The notes beneath the pieces are model-generated. The model saw only the letters and a list, made by a program, of their open reading frames with translations. It made no database searches and was not told where the DNA came from. The position numbers and the translations under genes are program-made. Source: Leifsonia sp. Leaf264 (GTDB lineage Bacteria > Actinomycetota > Actinomycetes > Actinomycetales > Microbacteriaceae). From it: a DNA stretch of 43,100 nucleotides. How positions within the stretch are numbered: position 1 is the stretch's first letter; each line of letters starts with the position of its first letter. The stretch is from assembly GCF_001422325.1 (NCBI RefSeq), contig NZ_LMMR01000001.1:1047887-1090986 (forward strand), read 5' to 3'. Positions 8,483 to 16,507 of the stretch are shown piece after piece.

Positions 8483-8684
8483 AATCTACTGTGCCGTAGC
8501 AGCGAGGCAATGGCAGAGGGCGATAAGCGAGCGCACAATCCGCGCGTGCTCAATGGGCAGAATCCGCCGAGCAGATCAAATCTTCCTGCCGCGCCGTTCG
8601 AGGCTGACATGCAGCTTTCGACTACGAGCGTGATGGGTCGGATGGTGATCGAGCACCGATTGCCAGCCCGCGTCCCCTTATCGC

Positions 8685-8744
8685 GCAGTGCCCCATGGGA
8701 TCCGCATACGGATAGCAGTGCCCCATGGGATCCGCATACGGATA
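8685..8744. repeat. Perfect 30-bp tandem repeat, two copies
   Basis: The units at 8685-8714 and 8715-8744 are identical and begin GCAGTGCCCCATGGG. They lie in the 326-bp stretch (8483-8808) between the divergent membrane-protein and DinB-like genes; I see no gene in that stretch. Each unit ends in CCGCATACGGAT, and the same 12 bases occur at 1156-1167. A repeated regulator site or a recent slippage event are both possible. Confidence 0.95.
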
Positions 8745-8808
8745 ATGGACGGCACCGGCAACCGACAATGCCTCGCGACTAAAACGTGCATGGCGATAGC
8801 GTTTCCGG

Positions 8809-9453
8809 GTGGACGTGGTGATTGACTCCAGCAGTGTGATGGCTCGGCTCGGCGAGGTCGCGATATGGTCGTTCGACCTCGAGGCGTGGGGTGAATGCAC
8901 GCAAGCACCTGACGATACCTCTGCTCTGACCTTGTTCTCGCGCCGCGTCCACGTCGCTCCGAACGAGCTAAGGGTTGCCGAGCGCATCACTGGTCCTCGC
9001 GCCGTCTTCAAGCAGGACCTCGCGCCCGCATCCGACGAGCAGATCGCCAGGACGCTGCAGCTCCTCGAGCTGCACCGATCCCGGACCCTCTCCTTGCTCG
9101 ATGCTGTCAGCGAGGATGATTTGGATACTCAGGATCCCACCGTGGAGCAGCCGCCGTGGATGCCTTGGCGCACGCCTCGACAGATCTTGCACCACATAGC
9201 GGACACGGAGGCCCGCGCGTACCCCAGGTGGTGCGGGCTTCCTCAGCTCGGCCAAGTCGACGACCTCCGCACTGAGTTGGAGGCATCAGCCCGCCACATA
9301 GGGCGCGTCATTCTGGAGATGCCGCGATCCTTCACGACGGAACATCGAGGCGAAACGTGGACGCCGGTGAAACTTCTCCGAAGGCTCGCCTGGCATGAAC
9401 GGATCGAGCTGATATTCCTCCGACGCCGCCTCAGCTGCACTCTCCAGCAATAG
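8809..9453 (+). CDS. DinB-like (DinB/YfiT) helical-bundle protein
   Basis: 214 aa from a GTG at 8809. The C-terminal ~135 residues match the DinB fold: ELHRSRTLSLLDAV, LHHIADTEARAYPRW and LAWHERIELIFLRRR supply the spaced His residues that bind a metal in this superfamily, which includes many thiol-dependent transferases. The N-terminal ~80 residues (up to LAPASDEQIART) are not part of the core fold, and I do not recognise them. No strong ribosome-binding site is seen, so a later start is possible. The last codons and the stop lie inside a 26-bp tandem duplication (9442-9493), so the C-terminus may have been altered. The substrate is unknown. Confidence 0.7.
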   Translation: MDVVIDSSSVMARLGEVAIWSFDLEAWGECTQAPDDTSALTLFSRRVHVAPNELRVAERITGPRAVFKQDLAPASDEQIARTLQLLELHRSRTLSLLDAVSEDDLDTQDPTVEQPPWMPWRTPRQILHHIADTEARAYPRWCGLPQLGQVDDLRTELEASARHIGRVILEMPRSFTTEHRGETWTPVKLLRRLAWHERIELIFLRRRLSCTLQQ

Positions 9454-9493
9454 TGCCCGCCCGCAAGCTCCAGCAATAGTGCCCGCCCGCAAG
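9442..9493. repeat. Perfect 26-bp tandem repeat spanning a stop codon
   Basis: Units at 9442-9467 and 9468-9493 are identical (CTCCAGCAATAGTGCCCGCC followed by CGCAAG). The first copy holds the last codons and TAG stop of the DinB-like gene; the second lies just downstream. It is the second exact tandem duplication within 800 bp. Confidence 0.95.
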
Positions 9494-9502
9494 CCGGTCC
9501 GT

Positions 9503-9796
9503 CTATGGCGATTGAATTGCGAGTTGGTTGAGCTTGACGACGAGGTCAGCGACTCCCTGATCGCTCACGATCGAACTCAACGTTTCACCAAACCATTCGC
9601 GCCAGATTGAATCGACCTGGACAACTCTGATCACCCCTTCCTCGCTAAGCAGATCGGCCATCGGCTTCGCCTCAAGGATGTACTCGTCCGCAGGAGAACC
9701 ATCCGCCTCTCCGGGAGTAAGACCGTACGGATCCAGTTCAGTCAACAGCCGCAGCACACTTTCGGTCAGTGGTCTCGACTGTTCGCTCCCATGCAT
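9503..9796 (-). CDS. Small DUF1871-like protein
   Basis: 97 aa if started at the ATG at 9796 (MHGSEQSRPL); the frame stays open to 9958 and a longer form cannot be excluded. The sequence has the pattern of small DUF1871-type proteins: LLTELDPYGLTPG, PADEYILEAKPMADLL, and a late IWREWFGE segment. These are soluble helical proteins of unknown function, often found as single genes in accessory DNA. It converges on the DinB-like gene, leaving 49 bp between their stop codons. No operon partner is visible. The family assignment is from memory of the motif pattern and is tentative. Confidence 0.6.
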   Translation of the reverse strand: MHGSEQSRPLTESVLRLLTELDPYGLTPGEADGSPADEYILEAKPMADLLSEEGVIRVVQVDSIWREWFGETLSSIVSDQGVADLVVKLNQLAIQSP

Positions 9797-10403
9797 GCGA
9801 CCATCATGTCGCAGGATTTGATGCTCGATGCCTTCCAATGAGGGGTCCCTCAACGTGTTGGTTGATGTCGTGCCGAGTCCGCGCGACGGCCGAAGCATCT
9901 TCGGTCCCGTAGACCCCGCCCGCGAAAATGCCCGGTGAAGGTGCGACAACCGCAACAACCATGCGCTCGTCCGTCACGACCGCACAACAACCAAATCCAC
10001 ACGTCCGCCGACAAGCGAATGCCCACCTCGACTGACGCCGACACCGACACCAGTCCAGATTCGGAAATGCCGAACGAGTCCAGTTACTTGCGGAAAGTCC
10101 AGTTTCGACAGCAGCAGGACAACGAACTCTTGAACCAACGGTCGTCGAACCATCCCGCGAAGTGCCTGCCGCTCACCTTAGAGCCGCGGTGTTCAAGGCC
10201 GAGCTACAGCTGTCGCGAGTCGGCTCCCAGGAGCTCCCGCAGCATCGCTAGCCGCGGGCTCTGCACGGATACGAGCACTGACCAGCAGTTATTGCCCCAA
10301 CGTGAGCTTCGCGTATTCGCACCTCGGAAGCCGTTCTAGTCTCACCGATATGAGACGAGTCTCACTCTGAATGAGATCCGTCATCAATCGACGCTCTCAA
10401 CGG
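9797..10403. other. 607-bp stretch without a convincing gene
   Basis: Several frames are open here but none has a credible ribosome-binding site, codon bias or recognisable motif. The only structured part is the half-site array at 10339-10377 next to the tRNA. It may be decayed DNA at an island edge. Confidence 0.55.
10339..10377. promoter_or_regulatory. Array of alternating inverted half-sites (GTCTCA/TGAGAC)
   Basis: Four half-sites occur in 39 bp: GTCTCA (10339), TGAGAC (10351), GTCTCA (10359) and TGAGAT (10372). The central pair makes the near-palindrome TGAGAC-GA-GTCTCA. Such spacing is typical of operators for dimeric regulators (TetR-like) or of integrase arm sites. It lies 27 bp from the 3' end of tRNA-Arg, on the presumed island side. 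Confidence 0.5.
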
Positions 10404-10475
10404 TGCCCCTGGAGGGACTCGAACCCCCAACCCTTTCCTTAGGACGGAACTGCTCTTCCATTGAGCTACAGAGGC
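10404..10475 (-). tRNA. tRNA-Arg (anticodon CCT)
   Basis: The minus strand folds into a full cloverleaf of 72 nt. The acceptor GCCTCTG pairs with CAGGGGC (one G-T pair), the D stem is GCTC/GAGC, and the T loop is TTCGAGT. The anticodon loop reads G-T-C-C-T-A-A, giving CCT, which reads AGG. The discriminator is A, followed by CCG, so CCA is not fully encoded. Its 3' end faces the accessory region 1-10403, the usual orientation for an island inserted at a tRNA gene. Confidence 0.93.
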
Positions 10476-10535
10476 TGACCCACCGAGTTTATCGGGTCGC
10501 GGATGCCGGCGGGAACGCGGCCGGTCATGCCGACG

Positions 10536-10901
10536 CTAGCTCGTCGGGGCGTCGCCGCCTTGCGTACCGCCGCCGGTGTCGGACCGATCGCCGGGTCGGC
10601 CCGGGAAGCTTCGGCCGTCGGTGCCATCGCCGCGTCCGTCGAAGCCGGGGCCGGGTCCGCGCTGGTCATCGCCGCCGAGGAGATGCTGCACCGAGTGCGA
10701 TGCCGCTTGCGCCAACGACGACGTGGCGAATCCGAGAGCGAAGAAGACGATGGCGATGCCGACAGCGATGAGCGACAGCCAGAGCCACAGGTGCCGCGCC
10801 CATGCACTCCTGCCGTCGGGTGCCGTCGTCGCTGGCGGAACCGATGCCGGAACCGATGCCGGAGCAGGTACCGAACCGGCTGCTGAGGTGATGCCTGACA
10901 T
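10536..10901 (-). CDS. Hypothetical single-pass membrane protein
   Basis: 121 aa from the ATG at 10901 (MSGITSAAGS), preceded at a distance by GGAGGG. An Ala/Pro/Thr-rich N-terminus is followed by one membrane helix (about residues 39-66, HLWLWLSLIAVGIAIVFFAL). A short helical part (AQAASHSVQHLLGG) leads into a Gly/Asp/Arg-rich disordered tail. No catalytic motif is visible. It is conserved-style small envelope protein architecture, with no known function. It sits between tRNA-Arg and the CHAP gene, on the same strand as the latter, 171 bp downstream of it. Confidence 0.7.
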   Translation of the reverse strand: MSGITSAAGSVPAPASVPASVPPATTAPDGRSAWARHLWLWLSLIAVGIAIVFFALGFATSSLAQAASHSVQHLLGGDDQRGPGPGFDGRGDGTDGRSFPGRPGDRSDTGGGTQGGDAPTS

Positions 10902-11072
10902 GGTGAACCTGCCCTCCGGGCGCGCCCACGCACGCCGAACGCTCCCAGAATGCACTGGCACCTTATGACCCGGCTATGGACGCCATGAGAGATAGCCGCG
11001 AACGAAGGCCCCGCACGCTGGTGGAAGTCCAGCTCACCGACGACCCGTCGGCGGTGGATGCCGGGCAGACAG

Positions 11073-12215
11073 CTACGCGGGCGGCGGGTAGAGGTAGAGC
11101 GCCGCGTCTCCGACACCGATAGTGCGGCGGTGATAATTGTGGTCGGAGTTCTGGTTGTACTCCTCGATCGTCACCGTCCCGTCGCCGTTGACCGATTGCA
11201 CGTAGGCGACGTGGTTGCCGGTGAACCAGGCGACGGATCCGACGATCGGGTCGTGGCTGACCTGCCAGCCGTTCGCGTACCAGGCGTTGGCCCAGTTCCA
11301 CGCACTGCCGCCGCCGGGTGTGAGGTTCGACCAGACCCAGCGGAACGGGCCGGTGGCTCCAGCATCGCGGTTGAGGCGCCAGGCGACGAAGTCGACGCAC
11401 TCGCGGTATTCGTAGTTGAGCGGGGAGAGCACGCCCACCGGGCCGCCGGGCCACGGGTAGTCGTCGCCCTCCTGCCGTTGCGCCGGCGCCGAATAGGAGC
11501 CGACCTGGGCCGCCAGTTCGGCCGCGGCCTGAGCACGGGCCGCCGCTTCGGCCTCCTCGGTCTGCCGACGGATCTCCTCGCCGCTCACAGCGGTGTAGCC
11601 GTCGCGAGCGACGGTGATCTTGGCGGCCGAGCTCGAGACGTCGACTTCCTGGGCGGATGCGACTGCGAGTTCGTGCGAGTCAGTCTCGCCGAACCCCGAC
11701 CCCTCCCCCGTCGGTGCGAAGGCATAAGCCGGCAGCGCGACGGTGAGGAACAGTCCCGGAACGACGACCAGGGCGACGAGTGCGCCCAGCGGATTCCGGC
11801 GCTTGCGCGGAGCCGTCCTGATGGTGGGCGTTGATCCGGTCGGCGGCACACCGCTGCCTGAGGCTGCGGCGCGTGCTGCCGCCGGCGAGGCGACGGGGCG
11901 AGCAGCGGCTGCGGCTGCGGCCGTTGAGCTTGGGACGACGGATGCAGTCGCCGGAGCCACCGCGGCCGAGGCGTCCGGCGCGACGACGGTGTGGGCTGCC
12001 CGCGGGTCTGCGGCATCCGTTCGCTCATCGCGACCGGAGATGGTGCCTGGCGTCGGCCACTGCACGGCCGGCACGGATCCGGTGCTCGTCGCCGACGACG
12101 CTTCGCGCCCGGCACGCAGCGAACGGCGCGTGGGAAGCTCGCCGGGCAGACTGGTGCCGGTGGTCTCCGGAGCCGACTCTGGTACGAGTCGGTCGGGGTT
12201 ACCGGGTTCAGTCAC
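11073..12215 (-). CDS. CHAP-domain peptidoglycan hydrolase, membrane-anchored or secreted
   Basis: 380 aa. A GTG start at 12215 is chosen because GAAGGA lies 8 nt ahead. Domains in order: a disordered Ala/Pro/Thr-rich cytoplasmic part of about 145 residues; a basic patch (RTAPRKRRN); one hydrophobic segment (LGALVALVVVPGLFLTVALPAYA); a short module with ITVARDGYTAVS; a charged helical linker; and a C-terminal CHAP domain with Cys in YRECVDFVAWR and His in GNHVAYVQSV. CHAP enzymes are NlpC/P60-fold amidases or endopeptidases that cut peptidoglycan stem peptides. The long N-terminus before the hydrophobic segment suggests a type II membrane protein rather than a cleaved signal. It shares the hydrophobic/ITVARDGY module with the NlpC/P60 protein at 13278-14081. 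Confidence 0.87.
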   Translation of the reverse strand: MTEPGNPDRLVPESAPETTGTSLPGELPTRRSLRAGREASSATSTGSVPAVQWPTPGTISGRDERTDAADPRAAHTVVAPDASAAVAPATASVVPSSTAAAAAAARPVASPAAARAAASGSGVPPTGSTPTIRTAPRKRRNPLGALVALVVVPGLFLTVALPAYAFAPTGEGSGFGETDSHELAVASAQEVDVSSSAAKITVARDGYTAVSGEEIRRQTEEAEAAARAQAAAELAAQVGSYSAPAQRQEGDDYPWPGGPVGVLSPLNYEYRECVDFVAWRLNRDAGATGPFRWVWSNLTPGGGSAWNWANAWYANGWQVSHDPIVGSVAWFTGNHVAYVQSVNGDGTVTIEEYNQNSDHNYHRRTIGVGDAALYLYPPPA

Positions 12216-12428
12216 AGATGGTCCTTCGAGGCGCTGGTAACGCCGCGTCGTCGTACATGGGGGCACATCGCCCGCTGGAATGGGGGTCCCGCGGCGCGAC
12301 CTGCCCCAGACTACGTGATAGCCCGGAGGTTGTCACGGTGGGAAACGGCTAAGTGCGCGCCTGCGCGTGAGAGGGCTCTCATGCACAGCCGAGGCGGGCG
12401 CATCGCATCCGACGGCACGCGCGAGAAC

Positions 12429-12926
12429 TCAGGCCGCAAGCGTGAGGAACTCGTCCCACTGCGGCTCGGGACGCTCGAAGCCCCGCACGAGCCACGCCGT
12501 GCCCTGCGGCATCGTGGGTGTGAAGCGCAGGTGCCAGCCCATCTCGTTGGGCGTCTTGTCCGCCTTCACGTTGTTGCAGCGCACACAGCAGGCAACGAGG
12601 TTCTCCCACGAATCACGCCCTCCGCGCGAACGTGGCAGCACGTGGTCGATCGTCGCGGCCGACTTCCCGCAGTAGCCGCAACGGTGATTGTCACGCCGGA
12701 GAACGCCCCGGCGGCTGACCGGAACGTCGCGGGCGTATGGGACACGCACGTAGCGCGTGAGCAGGATCACCGACGGGCGCTCCCAGGATCCGGACTGACC
12801 CCACACGGGGTGATCAGCGTCGTACTGCAGCAGGACGGCCTTGCCATTCATCACCAGGATGAGTGCTCGTTTGAACGAGATGACGGCGAGCGGCTCGTAG
12901 CCGGCGTTGAGGACCAGTGTGCGCAT
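12429..12926 (-). CDS. HNH endonuclease
   Basis: 165 aa. An N-terminal ~75 residues (RTLVLNAGYEPLAVISFKRA, then RYVRVPYARDVPVSRRGVLRRD) precede the HNH core: CGYCGK, the catalytic His in ATIDHVLPRSRGG, the Asn in SWENLVACC and a second Cys pair CVRC binding the structural zinc. This family of small HNH proteins is very common in Actinobacteria. Its role is not settled; they are single-domain nucleases not clearly tied to phage or restriction. GAGGGAGAGAC lies immediately before the ATG at 12926. Two hairpins and a mini-ORF lie in the leader (12939-13137), suggesting control by attenuation or translation. Confidence 0.92.
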   Translation of the reverse strand: MRTLVLNAGYEPLAVISFKRALILVMNGKAVLLQYDADHPVWGQSGSWERPSVILLTRYVRVPYARDVPVSRRGVLRRDNHRCGYCGKSAATIDHVLPRSRGGRDSWENLVACCVRCNNVKADKTPNEMGWHLRFTPTMPQGTAWLVRGFERPEPQWDEFLTLAA

Positions 12927-12938
12927 GTCTCTCCCTCT

Positions 12939-12969
12939 CGAATGAGGCTGGACGGCTTCCAGCCATTCG
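12939..12969 (-). promoter_or_regulatory. Hairpin just upstream of the HNH ribosome-binding site
   Basis: CGAATG (12939-12944) pairs with CATTCG (12964-12969), and GCTGGA (12947-12952) with TCCAGC (12958-12963), with a 2-nt bulge and a 5-nt loop. The 12-bp hairpin ends a few bases before the GAGGGAGAG sequence of the HNH gene, so it can influence ribosome access. Confidence 0.65.
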
Positions 12970-13011
12970 AACTACCCCGACGTGCGGGATCTCAGGAGGG
13001 AGGGCGAACAG

Positions 13012-13040
13012 AAAAGGGCACCGTCACGCAGACGATGCCC
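13012..13040 (-). terminator. Rho-independent terminator or attenuator in the HNH leader
   Basis: On the minus strand GGGCA-T-CGTC, loop TGCGT, GACG-G-TGCCC is followed by TTTTCTGTT. The stem has one A-C mismatch. It lies downstream of the mini-ORF and upstream of the HNH gene, and the mini-ORF stop codon falls inside the hairpin. Confidence 0.65.
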
Positions 13041-13137
13041 TACCAACCACCCGCGGGTGGAGTTGCGTGCGACTCGAATGCCGACGCACGAAAGCACAGC
13101 GGTCATCCATGGTGCGGATGCTGCGTGAATCGTGCAT
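13024..13137 (-). CDS. Candidate 37-aa leader peptide
   Basis: The minus-strand ATG at 13137 is preceded by AGGAG with a 5-nt spacer, one of the best ribosome-binding sites in the window. The frame runs 37 codons (MHDSRSIRTMDDRCAF, then an Arg/His-rich part) to a TGA at 13024-13026. That stop lies within the terminator hairpin 13016-13040. A translated ORF ending in a terminator ahead of the HNH gene has the layout of a leader peptide: ribosome position would decide whether the hairpin forms. It could also be an independent small protein with its own terminator. No homologue is recognised. The rest of 12927-13277 holds no other gene. Confidence 0.5.
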   Translation of the reverse strand: MHDSRSIRTMDDRCAFVRRHSSRTQLHPRVVGRASSA

Positions 13138-13277
13138 GGGCTCTCCTGAGAACTCGGTTGTCAGAGCTTCAGGCTAAACCACCGCGGAGGAACACTCACC
13201 ATCAGGCGCGCCGAGTGCCGAGTGTCGTCATCCGATCGTCACAGGACGTTCACGAGGGAAGTCGGATGCCGCAACTC

Positions 13278-14081
13278 TCAGATGCCGAGGCGCACGATCG
13301 TGTAGTCGCCGGTCCAGATGGGCTGGATACGCACGGATGCACCCTCGTAGGGAGCGTGCAGGATGTTGCCGTTGCCGGCGTAGAAGCCGTCGTGGCCGTC
13401 CATGATGACCAGGTCGCCGGGCTGCGCATCCGCGATGGAGATCGGGGTTCCCATGGCACCCTGCCCGGAGGACGAGTGCGGGAGGCTGACACCGAACTGG
13501 GCGAAGACGTACTGCACGTAGCCGGAGCAGTCGAAACCGGCCGGGGTGTTGCCGCCGTAGACGTACGGCACGCCCTGGTACTGGAGCGCGACGTTGTATA
13601 CGGCACCCAGGTCGAAGCCACCGGGGAACGGCGGGTTGGCGAGGAGGTCACCGACGCTGGGGCCCGAGAAGGCGGCGCTGTAGGCACTCATCTCGGCGGC
13701 GGCGGTCGCGGCAGCCTGGGCCGCGGCTGCGGCAGCAGCGGCATCGATGGAGGCCTTGGTGGTCGCGGAGTAGCCGTCGCGGGCGACGGTGATCGTGGCC
13801 GCCTTCTTGTCGACGGTCACCTCCTGTTCGCCGGCCTTCATGGCACGGTTCACGTCGGATTCCGCGAAAGCCTGCTCGCCGACTCCTGGCGCACTGGCGT
13901 ACGCGGGCAGCGCCACTGTGGCCACGAGGCCGACGGCGACGGCCATCACTGTGAGGTTCGAGGCCACACCACGGCGCTTGGCGCGGGGCTTGGACTTCTC
14001 GATCGCAGCGCCGGGGGCTGCCGCGATGGTTCTTGAGTTGTCTTGTGGGTCTCGACGATTGTGTAGCTGGGCCAAAGTCAC
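13278..14081 (-). CDS. NlpC/P60 peptidoglycan endopeptidase
   Basis: 267 aa from the GTG at 14081, which has GGAGG 8 nt ahead; the frame stays open to an ATG at 14120. After about 40 basic/disordered residues comes a hydrophobic segment ending VALPAYASAP. The module with AATITVARDGYSATT follows, then an Ala-rich helix, then a C-terminal NlpC/P60 domain: FDCSGYVQYVF (catalytic Cys), PHSSSGQ, QPGDLVIMDGHDGFY and the His in NILHAP. These enzymes cleave the D-Glu to diaminoacid (or Lys) bond of stem peptides, outside the cell. The N-terminal module matches that of the CHAP protein at 11073-12215. A structured leader (14179-14214) suggests RNA-level control. Confidence 0.92.
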   Translation of the reverse strand: MTLAQLHNRRDPQDNSRTIAAAPGAAIEKSKPRAKRRGVASNLTVMAVAVGLVATVALPAYASAPGVGEQAFAESDVNRAMKAGEQEVTVDKKAATITVARDGYSATTKASIDAAAAAAAAQAAATAAAEMSAYSAAFSGPSVGDLLANPPFPGGFDLGAVYNVALQYQGVPYVYGGNTPAGFDCSGYVQYVFAQFGVSLPHSSSGQGAMGTPISIADAQPGDLVIMDGHDGFYAGNGNILHAPYEGASVRIQPIWTGDYTIVRLGI

Positions 14082-14178
14082 CTCCGGCGCCTCCGGCAGC
14101 CATGCGGCTGGTCCGTCCACTGCGGGTATCGCGTGCGTATCGGAAGGTCAAGAGACGGGGTGGGAGGCGTCTTGATCC

Positions 14179-14214
14179 GAGTCCTTCGACCAGGGGGGAC
14201 GGTCTGTGGGACTC
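14179..14214 (-). promoter_or_regulatory. Hairpin in the 5' leader of the NlpC/P60 gene
   Basis: GAGTCC (14179-14184) and GGACTC (14209-14214) enclose an inner GACC/GGTC pair. The hairpin lies about 100 bp ahead of the GTG start. It does not match the c-di-AMP (ydaO) riboswitch that often precedes such genes in Actinobacteria, as far as I can align it. Confidence 0.35.
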
Positions 14215-14308
14215 CTCGACGCTAGCCGAAGGTCACGGTCATGTCACATCGGGTGACGCGGCATGCCGCCTTTGAGAGCGGTTTCTCAGGGTGCGGAGGA
14301 CCAGCAGA

Positions 14309-15001
14309 TCAGGCCTCGACGAAGATGTGGCCGGCCGATTCGTTCGGCAACTCGAGGCCGCCGTCGACGCCGTCGACCTCGATGCGCACGTACGAGCCGG
14401 CGTTCGAGAATGACGCCTGGGCACCGGGAAGGATGCCGAACTGCTTGAGCTGCGCGAGGAGTTCCGGGTCGAACTGCACGGGTTCTGCGAGGCGACGGAT
14501 GCGGCCGGGCACGGCGGTTCCGCCTTCGGCGACCAGCGAGACGATGTTCACGACGCCGGTCATGAACGGCGTCGATGCCGGTTCGCCGAGCTCTTCCAGC
14601 CCGGGGATGGGGTTACCGTACGGCGACTCGGTGGGGTGATCGAGGATCTCCAGGAGCTTGCGCTCGACCTGCTCGCTCATCACATGCTCCCAGCGGCATG
14701 CCTCCTCGTGCACGAACTCCCACTCGAGTCCGATCACGTCGGAGAGCAGGCGCTCGGCGAGGCGGTGCTTGCGCATGACGTGGACCGCCTTGAGGCGTCC
14801 GGCATCCGTCAGCTCCAGGTGGCGATCACCGGAGACCACGACGAGGCCGTCGCGCTCCATGCGAGCGATCGTCTGCGAGACCGTGGGACCGGAGTGACCG
14901 AGACGCTCGGAGATGCGGGCCCGGAGGGGAACGATGTTCTCCTCCTCGAGGTCGAGGATGGTGCGGAGATACATCTCCGTCGTGTCGATGAGGTCCGTCA
15001 C
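14309..15001 (-). CDS. DtxR/IdeR-family metal-dependent repressor
   Basis: 230 aa, the normal DtxR/IdeR length. An N-terminal winged helix (residues 1-70; SGPTVSQTIARMERDGLV recognition region) is followed by the metal-binding and dimerisation domain and an SH3-like C-terminal domain. The metal ligands sit at the classic DtxR positions: Met10, Cys102, Glu105 and His106 for one site, His79, Glu83 and His98 for the other. Cys102 points to the Fe(II)-type DtxR/IdeR group rather than MntR, which has Asp/Glu patterns instead. It would repress iron-uptake genes when Fe(II) is plentiful. It is divergent from serC across 99 bp; no operon partner is visible. Confidence 0.9.
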   Translation of the reverse strand: MTDLIDTTEMYLRTILDLEEENIVPLRARISERLGHSGPTVSQTIARMERDGLVVVSGDRHLELTDAGRLKAVHVMRKHRLAERLLSDVIGLEWEFVHEEACRWEHVMSEQVERKLLEILDHPTESPYGNPIPGLEELGEPASTPFMTGVVNIVSLVAEGGTAVPGRIRRLAEPVQFDPELLAQLKQFGILPGAQASFSNAGSYVRIEVDGVDGGLELPNESAGHIFVEA

Positions 15002-15088
15002 TCACGCCTCCCCTGTCGCCTTGGCACGTACCCCGCTAGCCTACCCGCCCCGAGACGTCACTCGCCGTCACTCGCTGGGGGCTCCATC

Positions 15089-16219
<1,131 letters not shown>

Positions 16220-16236
16220 TCCGCGAGACCAGTCGC

Positions 16237-16248
16237 TAGGGTCGAGGC
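16237..16248 (+). promoter_or_regulatory. Leaderless promoter of the DUF2530 gene (-10 TAGGGT)
   Basis: TAGGGT at 16237-16242 is followed by 6 bases and the ATG at 16249. The spacing repeats that of serC, so this gene likely has its own leaderless transcript as well as readthrough from serC. Confidence 0.5.
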
Positions 16249-16485
16249 ATGCGCATCTGGCTGAAGGACAGTGAGCGGAGACCCGATCCTGAGCCCGCTC
16301 GGGCCGATGGGCGCAAGGCCGTCGTCGCCGGAACAGCCGCGTGGGTCATCGCCCTCGTCGTCTGGTTCATCTGGGACGGCGCGCTCACAGACGCCGGTTA
16401 CGGCTGGTGGCTCTGGATGTGCATCACCGGCATCGCGCTCGGTGTCATCGGCCTGGTGGTCGTGCAGGTGATGCGCCGGGGCTGA
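16249..16485 (+). CDS. DUF2530 small membrane protein
   Basis: 78 aa with two hydrophobic helices (about residues 23-43, AVVAGTAAWVIALVVWFIW, and 52-74, WWLWMCITGIALGVIGLVVV). The N-terminus is charged and the end is Arg-rich. The size and layout are those of DUF2530, a small membrane-protein family of Actinobacteria that commonly follows serC. Function is unknown. It converges on the DUF3027 gene. Confidence 0.88.
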   Translation: MRIWLKDSERRPDPEPARADGRKAVVAGTAAWVIALVVWFIWDGALTDAGYGWWLWMCITGIALGVIGLVVVQVMRRG

Positions 16486-16507
16486 CCGCAGTCAGCCCCG
16501 GGCCGCG

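Larger units (their letters stand above)
1..10403. other. Probable genomic island ending at tRNA-Arg(CCT)
   Basis: The region begins with a site-specific recombinase, has single genes in both orientations, long gene-poor stretches and exact tandem repeats, and stops at the 3' end of tRNA-Arg. The conserved gene order starts just beyond the tRNA. No repeat of the tRNA 3' end is seen inside the window, so the other boundary would lie to the left. This is inference. Confidence 0.4.

Noticed and set aside
8177-8782. Plus-strand frame crossing the 30-bp tandem repeat
   Set aside because: It is antisense to the membrane protein and lacks codon bias; the repeat stays in frame only because 30 is a multiple of three.
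9935-10339. 134-codon plus-strand frame in the gap before tRNA-Arg
   Set aside because: It has no ribosome-binding site, no recognisable motif and a Ser/Arg/Gln composition expected of non-coding DNA.
11991-14036. 681-codon plus-strand frame over the HNH and NlpC genes
   Set aside because: It crosses several real minus-strand genes with their own ribosome-binding sites and motifs.
14121-14300. c-di-AMP (ydaO) riboswitch
   Set aside because: I could not align the conserved core motifs; only a simple hairpin is visible.
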